41,166 bases of DNA from Oscillospiraceae bacterium. Lineage in GTDB: Bacteria > Bacillota > Clostridia > Oscillospirales > Oscillospiraceae. Below are positions 32,984 to 40,827 of the stretch, piece after piece (the first letter of the stretch is position 1; every line of letters begins with the position of its first letter). Made by a program: the position numbers and the translations under genes. Location: contig JAISJH010000114.1 in NCBI GenBank assembly GCA_031261635.1, forward strand, positions 1 to 41,166, in the 5' to 3' direction. The notes under the pieces are model-generated. The model was given only the letters and a program-made list of their open reading frames with translations, made no database searches and was not told the origin of the DNA.

Positions 32984-33427
32984 ATGAAACACGAACGCAA
33001 AAAGATTATGATTGTCGACGATAACGTGACAAATCTAACCACCGGCAAGGAAATGCTGAGAGATAAATATAAAGTTTATCCTATCCCCTCGGCTGTAGTT
33101 ATGTTCGATTTATTGAAAAGTATTTCCCCCGATTTGATACTTCTCGATATTGAAATGCCGGTAACAAACGGTTACGACGCGCTCAGACGCTTGAAAGACG
33201 AGCCGAAGTGGGCTGATATTCCTGTGATTTTCCTGACCGCTAAAACGGACGAGGGGAGCGAACTGGAGGGTCTAAGCTTAGGCGCGATTGACTATGTGAC
33301 GAAACCCTTTTCCGCGCCGCTGCTGCTGAAACGCATTGAAAACTATTTGATTAGCGAGTCGCGCAAACGGCGGCTTGATGAATATATCGCGGTCTACGGG
33401 GAAATAGCTGTAAACGATAGCCAGTGA
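32984..33427 (+). CDS. Stand-alone response regulator receiver with C-terminal tail
   Basis: The 147-residue protein is a receiver domain with MIVDDNVTNLTTGK, phosphoacceptor in LILLDIEMPVTNG, and VIFLTAKTDE and VTKPFS for the switch residues. About 25 residues after the domain (ESRKRRLDEYIAVYGE) form a charged helix with no known fold. ATG 32984 follows AAGGAGG. It is probably the third gene of the operon starting with the Cache-GAF kinase, whose Hpt could phosphorylate it. Confidence 0.92.
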   Translation: MKHERKKIMIVDDNVTNLTTGKEMLRDKYKVYPIPSAVVMFDLLKSISPDLILLDIEMPVTNGYDALRRLKDEPKWADIPVIFLTAKTDEGSELEGLSLGAIDYVTKPFSAPLLLKRIENYLISESRKRRLDEYIAVYGEIAVNDSQ

Positions 33428-33434
33428 AAACACA

Positions 33435-33475
33435 CACCTCCCGCGGTTTCAGCATATGCTGTATCGCAGGAGGTG
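33435..33475 (+). promoter_or_regulatory. Hairpin sequestering a ribosome binding site
   Basis: CACCTCC (33435-33441) pairs exactly with GGAGGTG (33469-33475), which contains the Shine-Dalgarno of the collagen-like gene. An inner GCG/CGC and the palindrome CAGCATATGCTG (33450-33461) extend the stem. No T run follows, so it is not a terminator. When folded, ribosome access would be blocked; melting or binding of a partner would open it. It fits a riboregulator or RNA thermometer. No ligand-binding riboswitch core is visible. Confidence 0.6.
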
Positions 33476-33481
33476 AAAAAA

Positions 33482-34522
33482 ATGTTACAAAATTATACGC
33501 AACTATTGACGGGGCTTAGTCAGACGGAGCTGGCCGAGTTGAAACGCGCTCTGGCGGCTTTGCCGGACATCGTTCCCGACGCTCCGGCTCCGCGCGCGTC
33601 TTCGCCCAACGCAGTTGTTAACAAATACGCCGATAAGGTCAAAGTTTCACCGGGCGATATCGTTAATTTTACGCTCAGGCTTGATAATATCTCGTCCGGG
33701 GCTTTCAGCGATATCCGCGTTTACGATTATTTTTACAGCAATACTTTCACTATTGTGCCGGGTTCGGTAAGGGTTGACGGCGCTTCCGTGCCGGATTCTG
33801 TTCTCTACGGCGGCGAGGATATCGGACCCTTAGCCCCCGGAACCTCGAAAATCGTTACCGTTCAGGCGATTTCGTCAAACACGCAGAACGGTTATGTTTC
33901 AAATTACGCGCGCTTTGACTACCGGCTTTCAAGCGGCAATTTCGAGAGCCTCAGCGCGGAAGTTTATCTCTGGAGTTCTACCCCGGATAACATTATCAAA
34001 ACCGCCGACAAGCTTGTCGCGAAGCCCGGCGACATAATTACCTACAATATTGACTATACCAATACTCACTCCTACACGCTTACGGACGTCGTAATCCGCG
34101 ACTTCCTGCTATCATCGCAGGACGCCGATAACATCGTTCCCGGCTCCGTCACGGTAAACGGCGTGCAGGTTAACGATTACTCGCTCTTTACGGCAATAAC
34201 GCTCCCTGATATCCCGCCCGGCGGTACGCTCTCAATTCAGTACAAAATGGTTGCGGGTGAAACAACAAACACTCTGCACTTGGACTATGCCGAATTTGCG
34301 TTTTCGACTCAGGACCCCGCTACCGGGGAGATACTTTCGTACTATCTGCAAAGCCCCTTCGTGGCAACAATAGTGACGGAGGACGGCCTCATAGGACCGC
34401 CGGGACCACAGGGACCCGCCGGAACTCCCGGACCCGCAGGACCCGCTGGCAAACCCGGGCAACAAGGCCCTCCGGGTATAATGTGGAACCCCTGCGTCTG
34501 CGTCCCAAGGCGGCGTTGCTAG
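33482..34522 (+). CDS. DUF11-type repeat protein with collagen-like tail
   Basis: From ATG 33482, eight bases after AGGAGG, the protein is 346 residues; GTG 33473 of the track is part of that site. After a helical N-terminus (about 1-30) come two DUF11-like beta-sandwich repeats (about 44-165 and 170-300). They are recognisable from [16 protein letters not shown] and [16 protein letters not shown]. Nine uninterrupted Gly-X-Y triplets (305-332) follow, and the end is cysteine-rich ([11 protein letters not shown]). There is no signal peptide, transmembrane helix or sorting signal. Surface proteins of spores, including BclA-like collagens, also lack signal peptides because they are assembled from the mother cell. 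With spoIIID nearby a spore-surface role is plausible but unproven. Translation appears controlled by the hairpin upstream. Confidence 0.8.
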   Translation: MLQNYTQLLTGLSQTELAELKRALAALPDIVPDAPAPRASSPNAVVNKYADKVKVSPGDIVNFTLRLDNISSGAFSDIRVYDYFYSNTFTIVPGSVRVDGASVPDSVLYGGEDIGPLAPGTSKIVTVQAISSNTQNGYVSNYARFDYRLSSGNFESLSAEVYLWSSTPDNIIKTADKLVAKPGDIITYNIDYTNTHSYTLTDVVIRDFLLSSQDADNIVPGSVTVNGVQVNDYSLFTAITLPDIPPGGTLSIQYKMVAGETTNTLHLDYAEFAFSTQDPATGEILSYYLQSPFVATIVTEDGLIGPPGPQGPAGTPGPAGPAGKPGQQGPPGIMWNPCVCVPRRRC

Positions 34523-34572
34523 GGTTATCAATTTCGCAAGAAGTCTATTGAAACGGTAGAGGCGCAACAGCC

Positions 34573-34748
34573 CGTCATTGCGAGCCGCGGAACGCTTAAG
34601 ATACGTAGAATTGAAATCGGCGAAGCAATCCAGTGCCGGGAGCGTAACATACGGACTACGTATCGTAGGATTGTACGTCAACCCTGGATTGCTTCGCCGC
34701 GTTTCATTAACTACGTATCGCAAGTGCGGTGGCGGCTTCGCAATGACG
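34573..34748. repeat. MITE-like repeat, full inverted unit
   Basis: The 176-bp unit begins CGTCATTGCGAGCCGCGG and ends GGCTTCGCAATGACG. Its right half, CCCTGGATTGCTTCGCCGCG with TTTCATTAACTACGTATCGC, is of the same subtype as the copy at 40828. GGGCAGGGC/GCCCTGCCC (34748-34768) follows and may terminate both convergent genes. The 290 bp between the collagen-like gene and the nitroreductase gene hold nothing else. Confidence 0.8.
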
Positions 34749-34814
34749 GGCAGGGCGATGCCCTGCCCCCAACAAGCCTCAACGTAATTTGTCCGCTCCC
34801 TCGTCTTGCGCGGC

Positions 34815-35405
34815 TTATCTAATAATATTGACCGTCCCCGGTTTGCGCTCGAGGGCGTTTGATGTTGCCGCTATATACCCTATTGACGCTGACGCGCAAA
34901 TTACGTGGTCGCGCGGTATGTCCAAAGTTTCGAGGTATTCGCGAACAGGCGCGTCATTTTCAAGCCAGTGTAACTGATTGATGTAGCAACTGCCGAGCCC
35001 GAGCGATTCAGCCGCAAGAAATACGTTTTCAAGCCCGAGCGCACAGTCAGCTATGGCGTTCGCGTAGCCGCCTACGTTCGAGGCTATAATAAAAGTCGGC
35101 GCGTGATAGTAGAAATTGTAGCTCTCGTTCGCGGCGGCGTTTTTCGCGAATTTCTTACCGGGGTAGTCGTCGTCGGGTTCGTAGCGTTCAAGGAAGCCGG
35201 AGCGAACCAGTTCGTTCAGCTTTTGCAGAACCTCCGGGTTTTGGATTGCCGTAAACTTCCAGCTCTGGCTATTGCTGCCGCTCGGCGCCCAGATTGCGGC
35301 TTCAAGCAAGGTGTCAAGCTGTTCCGGCGTGATTTGTTTATTTGAAAATTTGCGCGTGCTTCTGCGGTTTCGTATTGTGCGCAGAATTTCATTGTCTAAA
35401 GCCAT
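34815..35405 (-). CDS. Nitroreductase family protein
   Basis: A 196-residue FMN-dependent reductase of the nitroreductase fold. The N-terminal RRSTRKFSNKQI motif binds the FMN phosphate, and APSGSNSQSWKF (about 41-52) and LGLGSCYINQLHW further on are also typical. Such enzymes reduce nitro compounds, quinones or flavins with NAD(P)H; the true substrate is unknown. ATG 35405 follows GGGGGAA. It lies 20 bp behind the glycosidase gene and is probably cotranscribed with it, without an obvious functional link. Confidence 0.9.
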   Translation of the reverse strand: MALDNEILRTIRNRRSTRKFSNKQITPEQLDTLLEAAIWAPSGSNSQSWKFTAIQNPEVLQKLNELVRSGFLERYEPDDDYPGKKFAKNAAANESYNFYYHAPTFIIASNVGGYANAIADCALGLENVFLAAESLGLGSCYINQLHWLENDAPVREYLETLDIPRDHVICASASIGYIAATSNALERKPGTVNIIR

Positions 35406-35425
35406 ATTTAATTCCCCCTAAAATA

Positions 35426-37150
35426 CTATTCGCTTAAAAGCCGCGCGAGGATAACATAGGCGCAGTTTGACCAGCTACAGCCGAAGTACAGGCCGGAGCC
35501 GTCCTTAGCGTCGATAAAAAACGGAAATTTACCGTCGGCGGCAAGCGCCTTGCAGTAACGTTCGGCAAAAAGCCTCGCGGTATCGCGGCGCTCGGTTTCC
35601 CACAGACCCGTGCAAATGAACGTCATAACCGGCGGGATTACGCAGCCCTTACCAAAGCCCTCCGAAGTGAAATACTCGCTGTCAAGCGCCTCGGAAGCAA
35701 GCCCCCAGGGGCTTAGGAAGCTTTCAGTCAAATCGTCCGCGAGCTTATTGATTATGTTCGCCGGAAGCCGCTTGCCGAGAATTGCCGGGATATAATGCTC
35801 AACCGATTTTGAAAAGATTTTTTCGCGGGTTCCCGGAACTAACCCGACAAAATGCTCGCCGTCCCAAAGCTCGTCAGTCAGCCGCTTCAACAAGTCGGTT
35901 GATTTTTTGTACCAAGCTGAAATTTCGCTCTCCGGCTTGCCTAAAATTTTCGCCAAGTCCCCGGTAGCTTCAAATAAAATGACGAGATACGCCGCCAAAT
36001 CGGGCGTAGTAATTTGAATATGCTCACGGAAAAGCGTGCTGTCGTCAAGCCCGGTTTCGTCGCTGTGAACTACGCTCGGGAGGCCGTCGCCGTCCTCGTC
36101 GCGGTAATTCATAAACCAGTCGCCCCATTTGCCCATACCGCTATATAAAAGCTCGATTTTTTCCCGCGAAGTTTCCGCTATTAAATCGTGGTTTTTCATA
36201 ATTTCCTTGACCGCCCAGCCGTGTACGGGAGGCTTCAGCATTTGCGACTCGAAAGAAATATCGTCGTAAATATCCGCAAGCTGCCCGAGCGGCCCCTGCC
36301 GGTCAATAGGTCCGAGCATTAAATCGACCGCCAGGTCAATATGCTCCTGCAACGCCACGGCGTTCTGGCACATTTGCCACTGCGACGCCATTACGCCCGC
36401 GAACATCTGTATCATCGGGTATTTCGCGGTTCCCGAGGGAGCCGTAAGAAACGTCCACAGGCGATAAACCGCCTCGTCAAGATTGTCCCCGAACGGCGCG
36501 GAAAACGTCGGCAGAGCCTCAATAAAGCCGTCCCAGGCGAGCTGCATAGCGGCTTTTGCCTCTGCGTAGTCCGGGTAACTGTCGCGCACCGCTCCGCCGT
36601 AGGTAAACTCCTCCAGCACGAGCGTAAACGTGCCGTCCGGCGCGGGTGTGGTAGCTCCAAAAATTTTGTCGCTTGAAAGTTTTTCCCACACCCAGGGCGT
36701 TTTGCCGTCGTTGAAGTTGAAACCGGAACCGTTCAGCCCCTTGAATATAAACGCGCTAGTCATACGGAAAAAGGCTTCCCAGGCGCCGTCTTTGCGCGGG
36801 TGAACGCTCTCGTGCTGTACCATAGTTTTTTCAAAACGCAAACCCATTCCCGCGTCGCCCTCCGCGAGAAGTTTCGTCAAATCGGCAAAAGTAAAGCGCA
36901 CGTTACCGCGCTCCGTGACAAGCGTGAGTTCCGCCGGACGCGCGTCGATTGTATAGGCGACTTTTTCACCGTTGAAAGTCGGGAAAATATCAATCAAACG
37001 GTTTTTATCCGGCGCGAGCGCCGCCATTCCGCGACAGGTACCGAGGAAAAACGCCGTTTCCGGGAAATTGCGCGAAAATAGCCCGAACCACGCGCCGCTA
37101 TGCTTGAACATCGAGCCGTCAATACTGACGGGCTTATTGTGAGTAGCCAT
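35426..37150 (-). CDS. (alpha/alpha)6-barrel glycosidase, GH63/MGH1-like
   Basis: The 574-residue protein resembles the trehalase-like glycosidases with an N-terminal beta-sandwich (about 1-200) and a helical barrel (about 215-574). YRDEDGDGLPS and ETGLDDSTLF in the barrel match the acid-rich loops of GH63, mannosylglycerate-hydrolase and related families. The late LASEALDSEYF and CSWSNCAYVILARLL segments fit the closing helices. There is no signal peptide, so it acts on a cytosolic sugar or glycoside that cannot be named from sequence. ATG 37150 follows AAGGAGG. It starts a two-gene unit with the nitroreductase. Confidence 0.72.
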   Translation of the reverse strand: MATHNKPVSIDGSMFKHSGAWFGLFSRNFPETAFFLGTCRGMAALAPDKNRLIDIFPTFNGEKVAYTIDARPAELTLVTERGNVRFTFADLTKLLAEGDAGMGLRFEKTMVQHESVHPRKDGAWEAFFRMTSAFIFKGLNGSGFNFNDGKTPWVWEKLSSDKIFGATTPAPDGTFTLVLEEFTYGGAVRDSYPDYAEAKAAMQLAWDGFIEALPTFSAPFGDNLDEAVYRLWTFLTAPSGTAKYPMIQMFAGVMASQWQMCQNAVALQEHIDLAVDLMLGPIDRQGPLGQLADIYDDISFESQMLKPPVHGWAVKEIMKNHDLIAETSREKIELLYSGMGKWGDWFMNYRDEDGDGLPSVVHSDETGLDDSTLFREHIQITTPDLAAYLVILFEATGDLAKILGKPESEISAWYKKSTDLLKRLTDELWDGEHFVGLVPGTREKIFSKSVEHYIPAILGKRLPANIINKLADDLTESFLSPWGLASEALDSEYFTSEGFGKGCVIPPVMTFICTGLWETERRDTARLFAERYCKALAADGKFPFFIDAKDGSGLYFGCSWSNCAYVILARLLSE

Positions 37151-37181
37151 ACTGTAGTGCCTCCTTGTTGATTATGTACGA

Positions 37182-37210
37182 ATTATAACAGATAAATGAG
37201 GCTGTGTCAA
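37182..37210 (-). promoter_or_regulatory. Promoter of the glycosidase-nitroreductase unit
   Basis: Minus-strand TTGACA (37205-37210) and TATAAT (37182-37187) are separated by 17 bp, about 32 bp before the start codon. The GGGCGGGTTTCAAACCCGCCC palindrome lies just upstream (37229-37249). Confidence 0.8.
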
Positions 37211-37301
37211 GGAGTAGCGGTTCGTAGGGGCGGGTTTCAAACCCGCCCACCGGATTACTGCGCGAATTTGTCCTCCCCACGGTCGCTTGAATAGTTTTCC
37301 G

Positions 37302-37333
37302 CATACATTCTCCGCGCTTCTCCCGCATATAGT
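37302..37333 (+). promoter_or_regulatory. Possible sporulation (sigma-E type) -10 elements before spoIIID
   Basis: CATACATT (37302-37309) matches the Bacillus sigma-E -10 consensus CATACANT, and CATATAGT (37326-37333) is a weaker second candidate. Neither has a convincing -35 ATATT box at the usual distance. No vegetative promoter is visible, which is consistent with sporulation-specific expression. Confidence 0.3.
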
Positions 37334-37367
37334 ATTACAAAACGTTAAACAAGTGGGAGTGATTATT

Positions 37368-37631
37368 TTGACTGACAACATTGACGAGCGCGCGGTACAA
37401 ATCGCGCAGTACATTATAGAAACCGGCGCGACGGTTCGCGCGGCCGGTACGCGGTTTGGTATTAGCAAGAGTACCGTACATAAAGACATCAGCGAGCGGC
37501 TTGCCCGCGCCTCGCCGCTACTGCGCTCGCGGGTGCGGGACGTTCTCGACCTCAACAAGGCGGAGCGGCACATTCGCGGCGGCGAAGCTACGCGCATAAA
37601 ATACCAAAGCGGTAAAACGATTGGCAATTGA
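37368..37631 (+). CDS. spoIIID: Sporulation transcription factor SpoIIID
   Basis: SpoIIID is a small DNA-binding regulator that switches mother-cell gene expression after sigma-E activation during endospore formation. The family core is unmistakable: AQYIIETGATVRAAG, the helix-turn-helix GISKSTVHKD, and the C-terminal HIRGGEATRIKY basic helix. TTG 37368 gives 87 residues aligned with the B. subtilis start and follows GGGAG at suitable spacing; the track start 27 codons upstream is not supported. It is the only dedicated sporulation gene in the window and the best marker that the organism forms spores. Confidence 0.95.
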   Translation: MTDNIDERAVQIAQYIIETGATVRAAGTRFGISKSTVHKDISERLARASPLLRSRVRDVLDLNKAERHIRGGEATRIKYQSGKTIGN

Positions 37632-37644
37632 TAAGGGATAAAGG

Positions 37645-37675
37645 ATAATTACGGGGTGTGAAGCCCCGTAATTAT
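37645..37675. terminator. Bidirectional hairpin between spoIIID and the convergent unknown gene
   Basis: ATAATTACGGGG and CCCCGTAATTAT form a perfect 12-bp stem with a 7-base loop. The right arm includes the stop codon of the minus-strand gene. T runs are weak on both sides. Confidence 0.6.
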
Positions 37676-38232
37676 TCACTAAACGGCGCTGACGAGTACG
37701 TTTTCCCTAATTTATTGAGCAACGCAAGCGTAAACCGCTCCGCGCTGCCTATCGCGCCGATATCGCGGGACAGCGAGAATATATAACGCTCGCTCTCAAA
37801 CGCCGCCATCAGCGACTTATTCATTACCCCGACGCTGAACGGCAGCGAAACCGCGAGTTTATCAACATTCGTATTCGTGGACAGCCTAACGCCAGAGATT
37901 TCGATAGTCACACGCTTTATTATATCACCGTCCCTGAAAGAACAGTTAACGAGTTTTGCGTTGGGACGTTTTTCCATCGAAAAATCTACAACATTCGTGA
38001 TATATCTTAGATATTCCTCGCCCGGACGTATCGTGTACGTTTTTTCAAAGTTTTTCTTGGCTTCCTCCCAATACGCCATTGCTTTAGCCGCAACGTCTAT
38101 ATTCTCGAGGTCGAGTTTCAGCAATTCGTTATAGGCATATTCGTTGTAGTCGATAACGTCGCGGTATTTACCGGGCATATTGTGCATTGAAAAGCGCAAA
38201 GCATTATCAATAAATTCGATTTTTTGTGTCAT
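37672..38232 (-). CDS. Unknown protein coupled to an MFS transporter
   Basis: From ATG 38232 (after AAAGGAG) the protein is 186 residues; the track ORF extends into the transporter gene. Its ATG overlaps the TGA of the transporter (ATGA), so coexpression is likely. It is soluble, with a helical first half (LDLENIDVAAKAMAYWEEAKKNF) and a second half predicted as beta strands with many Ser and Arg. I do not recognise a family or catalytic motif. A role in handling the transported compound is only a guess from linkage. Confidence 0.7.
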   Translation of the reverse strand: MTQKIEFIDNALRFSMHNMPGKYRDVIDYNEYAYNELLKLDLENIDVAAKAMAYWEEAKKNFEKTYTIRPGEEYLRYITNVVDFSMEKRPNAKLVNCSFRDGDIIKRVTIEISGVRLSTNTNVDKLAVSLPFSVGVMNKSLMAAFESERYIFSLSRDIGAIGSAERFTLALLNKLGKTYSSAPFSE

Positions 38233-39443
38233 AATTTTTTCTCCTTTAGACTTCGTACGGGCAGGAATATTGCTAAAACCGCGAAAATTAACATCAGCGA
38301 ACCTTCTAGGGCAAAGAACACCGTGTTGTTTCCCTTGCTTAGAGGCATAAAAATATATGTCGGGACAATTACGCAACCTCCGAGCTGTAGCGTTGCGATA
38401 AAGCCTCCGGCGGTTCCGGCGTATTTCTGTCCTATTTCCTTGAACGACAGCGGCAGTTGAAGCAGTACCGGCGACAGTCCCAGACTGCACGCGCCGCCGA
38501 TAAATAGCCCTAAATACATCAGCGGTCCGATTTCAAGCAGCCAGGCGAAGCCTATGCATAACGCGCCCAAAATCCCAAAAAACACCAGGGTCAAACGCGG
38601 TTTCGTAACCCGGCTCATTACTTTTGGCGCAACGAGGTTGAACGCTCCCGAGCCGATAATCCCAAAGAAGGTCGCAAGCCCGGCGGTTCCCGCCGATATC
38701 CCCCGCGCTTTCAAAGCTTCCGGCAAAAACAGCCCGAAGGCGTTTCCGGCAACGCTAATGCACATCATAGCCGCCGCCAAAACCCATATAGCCTTGCAGC
38801 GAACGACAATCTTAAGCGCATCGCGCATCTTAGGCGTATCGTCCTTATTGTCAATTATCAATTGTCCATTGTCCATTGGCGTCACCGCCCATAGAATCCA
38901 CACCGCGACGGCGAATACCGCGGAGGTTATGAACGCCAGCGTGTAGTTGCTCCCGAACATCGCGCCGAGCATAGTTCCCGAAGCCGCTGAAACGCTGTTG
39001 ACCGCGCTGAATATGCCGATTGCGAGCGCCGCCTGCGCCCCCGCGAACCACGTCCCCGCAAGCTTCATAATGTTAGCGTTGAAAAAGGTCGTGATTATTC
39101 CGAGCGACACCATACAGACGAACATAACGCCGTAGCTGCCTGTGAAAATCCTCCCGAGCGACCCTGCAGTCATAATCGCGAAGCTCACCATTAGCACCTT
39201 TTTAACGCCGAATTTATCGACAAACAGCCCCGATACAAGGCTAAGTAAGGCTCCCGCAATCAGCGGCGCGGTCATAAGCGTGCTGAAACGTTTGCCAAGC
39301 TCCGTAGCGGCGTCCCCGCCGAGGTCGCTGTTGTCCGAGAGCCAGGTCATTCCGAGCTGTGACATAAGAAACTGGGAGTATTGAGCCGCAAGTATCCCGA
39401 GGCACATAAGTATAAGGATATACCACTTCTTGTTCTTGTTCAT
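38229..39443 (-). CDS. Major facilitator transporter, OFA (oxalate/formate) type
   Basis: The 404-residue protein has twelve predicted membrane helices in two halves and SGLFVDKFGVKKV after helix 2, the MFS loop 2-3 signature. Overall it resembles the oxalate:formate antiporter family, which exchanges small organic acids; the substrate is unknown. The central cytoplasmic loop contains DNGQLIIDNKDD, encoded by a copy of the intergenic ATTGTCAATTATCAATTGTC repeat, so a repeat seems to have entered the coding sequence in frame. ATG 39443 follows AGGAGG. Its stop overlaps the next gene. Confidence 0.85.
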   Translation of the reverse strand: MNKNKKWYILILMCLGILAAQYSQFLMSQLGMTWLSDNSDLGGDAATELGKRFSTLMTAPLIAGALLSLVSGLFVDKFGVKKVLMVSFAIMTAGSLGRIFTGSYGVMFVCMVSLGIITTFFNANIMKLAGTWFAGAQAALAIGIFSAVNSVSAASGTMLGAMFGSNYTLAFITSAVFAVAVWILWAVTPMDNGQLIIDNKDDTPKMRDALKIVVRCKAIWVLAAAMMCISVAGNAFGLFLPEALKARGISAGTAGLATFFGIIGSGAFNLVAPKVMSRVTKPRLTLVFFGILGALCIGFAWLLEIGPLMYLGLFIGGACSLGLSPVLLQLPLSFKEIGQKYAGTAGGFIATLQLGGCVIVPTYIFMPLSKGNNTVFFALEGSLMLIFAVLAIFLPVRSLKEKKL

Positions 39444-39470
39444 TAAATCCTCCTAAACACGTATAGGAAC

Positions 39471-39499
39471 ATTATAACACAACAATCCCAAACTTGCAA
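39471..39499 (-). promoter_or_regulatory. Promoter of the MFS transporter
   Basis: Minus-strand TTGCAA (39494-39499) and TATAAT (39471-39476) are 17 bp apart, with a leader of about 20 bases. An AT-rich repeat word (AACAGTTATCAAATATC) lies upstream at 39519-39562. Confidence 0.75.
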
Positions 39500-39577
39500 G
39501 TAGGCTTGTGGGCAAATAACAGTAGGCAAATAACAGTTATCAAATATCAAATATCAGAGACGGAGGGTTGGACGCCC

Positions 39578-40672
39578 TCAGCCGCTCAAGCCCTCTACCT
39601 CCCGGAATTTTTCTGAGGATTCTTCAAATACGTCTACAAGGTTCGGGTCGAAGTGGTTGCCCTTGCCCTCCAGTATTATTTTTACCGCTTCGTCGTGCGT
39701 GAACGGCTTTTTGTAGGGGCGCTCCGATACCAAAGCGTCGAATACGTCCGCTATTGCCATTAACCTCCCGGGGAGGGGTATATCCTTGCCGCTAAGTCCG
39801 TTAGGGTAGCCCGTGCCGTCCCACTTTTCGTGGTGCATTTCCGCAAGCACTTTCGCGTATCGCAGGAAATCCTTTTCCTCCGCTAGGGACATCATATGCT
39901 CGATAATTTCCTTGCCGTGCGTGGTGTGAGTTTTCATCTCGGTAAATTCTTCCTCGTTCAGCTCGCCCGGCTTTTTAAGGATTTTGTCGCTTATGGCGAT
40001 TTTCCCGATATCGTGAAGCTGTGACGACTGGATTAGCAAGTCAACGTCCCAGTTATCCTTAATATAATCACGGTACCCGTCGCGCTCCATAAGCGCGGTG
40101 ATTAAAACCTTCAAATAGAGCTGTGTGCGGACGATATGCCCGCCCGTATCGCCGTCGCGGCGTTCCACGAGGTCTGCCATTGTCTGAAGTATTGCCGACT
40201 GGAGGTTTACCAGACTGCGCGTTTTTTCCTCAACGTTTTTCTTCAGCACCTCGTTAAAATTCTGAAAATACTCGCTCTGTTGCTGTAACTGGCGGCGCTG
40301 GCTCCCGAGCGTTATATGTACGTCCACCCGCTTATGTAAAAGCTCCGCGCGGAAAGGTTTTGAGATGTAGTCCACCGCGCCTAACAGTAAGCCCTTTAAT
40401 TCGTCGTCGGAATTACTTCTACCGGTAAGAAAGATTATCGGGATATCCCTTGTTTTTGAAGTTTTCTTAAGAAGTTTTATCGTTTCAAACCCGTCCATAT
40501 CCGGCATAATAATGTCAAGCAGAATGAGCTGCGGCATTACGTTTTCAAGTGCGCCGAACATATCCTTAGCCGACTGCACGGTAATCACGTCGTACTTCTT
40601 TTCAAGCACCGACTTCCCGAATTTCAAAGTCAGCGCGCTGTCGTCAACAAAGAGAATTGTAGCACGTTCCAT
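39578..40672 (-). CDS. Response regulator with HD-GYP domain
   Basis: The 364-residue protein joins a receiver (FVDDSALTLKFGK, phosphoacceptor in LILLDIIMPDMDG, FLTGRS, ISKPFR; about 1-125) to an HD-GYP domain (about 160-350). A helix (FNEVLKKNVEEKTRSL) links the two. HDIGK and the signature HHEKWDGTGYPNGLSG are complete, as are the flanking HTTHG and DVFDAL motifs. It is therefore predicted to be an active phosphodiesterase for cyclic-di-GMP or a related dinucleotide. The receiver strongly resembles the free receivers at 24299 and 32984. The site GAGGTG lies 12 bases from ATG 40672, slightly far. It is the only receiver in the window with an output domain. Confidence 0.95.
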   Translation of the reverse strand: MERATILFVDDSALTLKFGKSVLEKKYDVITVQSAKDMFGALENVMPQLILLDIIMPDMDGFETIKLLKKTSKTRDIPIIFLTGRSNSDDELKGLLLGAVDYISKPFRAELLHKRVDVHITLGSQRRQLQQQSEYFQNFNEVLKKNVEEKTRSLVNLQSAILQTMADLVERRDGDTGGHIVRTQLYLKVLITALMERDGYRDYIKDNWDVDLLIQSSQLHDIGKIAISDKILKKPGELNEEEFTEMKTHTTHGKEIIEHMMSLAEEKDFLRYAKVLAEMHHEKWDGTGYPNGLSGKDIPLPGRLMAIADVFDALVSERPYKKPFTHDEAVKIILEGKGNHFDPNLVDVFEESSEKFREVEGLSG

Positions 40673-40729
40673 TTTTTATATATACACCTCACATTTACTG
40701 TATACGGTTTTGGCGGTTTTACACGACTG

Positions 40730-40758
40730 ATTATAACATATTTTGTAAAAAATGTCAA
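40730..40758 (-). promoter_or_regulatory. Promoter of the HD-GYP gene
   Basis: Minus-strand TTGACA (40753-40758) and TATAAT (40730-40735) are 17 bp apart, giving a leader of about 50 bases. Confidence 0.8.
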
Positions 40759-40827
40759 GACTGATGTGTATTTGAGCAGACATTTTACGTTGCGGCTTGT
40801 TGGGGCGGGGTGCGCCACACGGCGCAC

